Positions 63,324 through 64,000 of a DNA stretch of 64,000 nt are shown here, piece by piece. Position 1 is the stretch's first letter, and each line of letters starts with the position of its first letter. Below the pieces are notes generated by a model. It saw only the letters and a list, made by a program, of their open reading frames with translations. It was not told where the DNA came from and did not search any database. The translations under genes were made by a program, and so were the position numbers. Source of the stretch: DASXQK01 sp963724385 (lineage in GTDB: Bacteria; Pseudomonadota; Alphaproteobacteria; Dongiales; Dongiaceae); NCBI GenBank assembly GCA_963724385.1, contig CAVRUJ010000002.1, positions 248,001 to 312,000 of the forward strand, given 5' to 3'.

Positions 63324-64000
63324 TTATGGCCGGCCGATGCTGGTGTAGTGGAAACCCAGTTCGGCCATCTCGACCGGGCTATAGATGTTGCGCAGGTCGA
63401 CGATCACCGGCCGGCGAAGGAGCGACTTGACCCGGGCGAGGTCGATGGCGCGAAACTCGTTCCATTCGGTGATGATCACCAGCACGTCGGCGCCGCTCGC
63501 GCAGTCATAGGCGTCCTTGCAATAGGTGAGCCCGGGCATCAGCTTCTTCGCCTCGGCCATGCCCTCGGGATCGAAGGCGCGCAAGGTGGCGCCCGCCTCG
63601 GCCAGAGCCGGCAGGATGGCGAGGCTGGGGCTGTCGCGCATGTCGTCGGTATTGGGCTTGAAGGTGAGGCCGAGAACGGCAACGGTCTTGCCTTTGGCCG
63701 AGCCGTCCAGGGCCGCGATGACGCGATCGGCCATGGCGCGCTTGCGCGCCTCGTTCACCGCCACCACCGTCTCCACGATCTTGAGGGGTGCGCCATAGTC
63801 CTCGGCGGTCTTGACCAGGGCGAGGGTGTCCTTGGGGAAGCAGGAGCCGCCGTAGCCGGGGCCGGCGTGGAGGAACTTGCGCCCGATCCGGCCGTCGAGG
63901 CCGATGCCGCGCGCGACGTCGTTGACGTTGGCCCCGACCCTTTCGCAGAGATCGGCGATTTCGTTGATGAAAGTGATCTTGGTCGCCAGGAAGGTGTTGG
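63324..64000 (-). CDS. ugd: UDP-glucose 6-dehydrogenase, C-terminal part
   Basis: The last 225 or so residues of a UDP-glucose/GDP-mannose dehydrogenase that enters from the right edge. The catalytic Cys is in GPGYGGSCFPKDT, followed by the dimerisation helix and the C-terminal UDP-binding domain (AVLGLTFKPNTDDMRDSPSL). It oxidises UDP-glucose to UDP-glucuronate using two NAD. No break is visible in the part present. The phosphohexomutase follows 11 bases later, a usual pairing. Confidence 0.94.
   Translation of the reverse strand, partial: NTFLATKITFINEIADLCERVGANVNDVARGIGLDGRIGRKFLHAGPGYGGSCFPKDTLALVKTAEDYGAPLKIVETVVAVNEARKRAMADRVIAALDGSAKGKTVAVLGLTFKPNTDDMRDSPSLAILPALAEAGATLRAFDPEGMAEAKKLMPGLTYCKDAYDCASGADVLVIITEWNEFRAIDLARVKSLLRRPVIVDLRNIYSPVEMAELGFHYTSIGRP

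Overview
The window is GC-rich chromosomal DNA from an alphaproteobacterium, most like the Rhodospirillales. The evidence is gene order: prfB–PBP1A–amidase–rne, M48 peptidase–dsbA, aroQ–accB–accC–aat, NDUFA12–mlaD–DUF2155 and clpS–clpA are arrangements typical of that class, and NDUFA12 is an alphaproteobacterial complex I subunit. I see no rRNA, tRNA, CRISPR array, insertion sequence or prophage. Most of it is housekeeping core with short accessory stretches between.

Region by region. 1-5.6 kb: a minus-strand string of an acetylpolyamine/histone deacetylase-like hydrolase, an APH-AAA fusion kinase and a cut-off MFS exporter, divergent from a hybrid sensor kinase, then an SDR. 5.6-8.6 kb: a small surface-glycan island (two family 2 glycosyltransferases and an RmlC-like epimerase). 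8.6-12.7 kb: the most unusual block, an FrhB-like iron-sulfur protein divergent from an ammonia-lyase homologue that has lost the Ala-Ser-Gly triad needed to make the MIO cofactor, followed by an Fe(II)/2-oxoglutarate dioxygenase. 12.7-17.9 kb: SDR plus DHA2 exporter, an arginine-deiminase/DDAH-type hydrolase, ChaB and a flippase-like membrane protein. 17.9-21.6 kb: a stress/PHA module (CBS protein, PHA synthase, universal stress protein, divergent host-attachment protein) around two Fnr/FixK-type boxes. 21.7-28.9 kb: YhdP-like protein, glnE, bcp, a VOC protein. 28.9-37.5 kb: prfB, PBP1A, AMIN-amidase and rne. 37.5-50.2 kb: aminotransferase, GGT-like lipoprotein, M48 protease, DsbA-like protein, SDR, FAD oxidase, aroQ, accBC, aat, DUF2155, mlaD, NDUFA12 and a DMT permease. 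50.2-54.3 kb: the class II (B12) ribonucleotide reductase behind a promoter flanked by two NrdR boxes and a leader that can form two mutually exclusive stems. 54.3-64 kb: RidA, a TPR protein, a GNAT-like protein, clpSA, a SPOR-tailed D,D-carboxypeptidase, a phosphohexomutase and a cut-off UDP-glucose dehydrogenase.

Two essential genes, prfB and rne, each carry an apparent one-base insertion near the 5' end, both in a GAGYTCGAA context. prfB also keeps the classical programmed +1 frameshift site, so these must be kept separate. The sequence cannot tell assembly error from mutation.

Leads most worth following: the MIO-less lyase homologue and its FrhB/dioxygenase partners; the nrdJ leader switch candidate; the Fnr-box-controlled PHA/CBS/host-attachment divergon; and the tandem palindromes at 61.8-61.9 kb.
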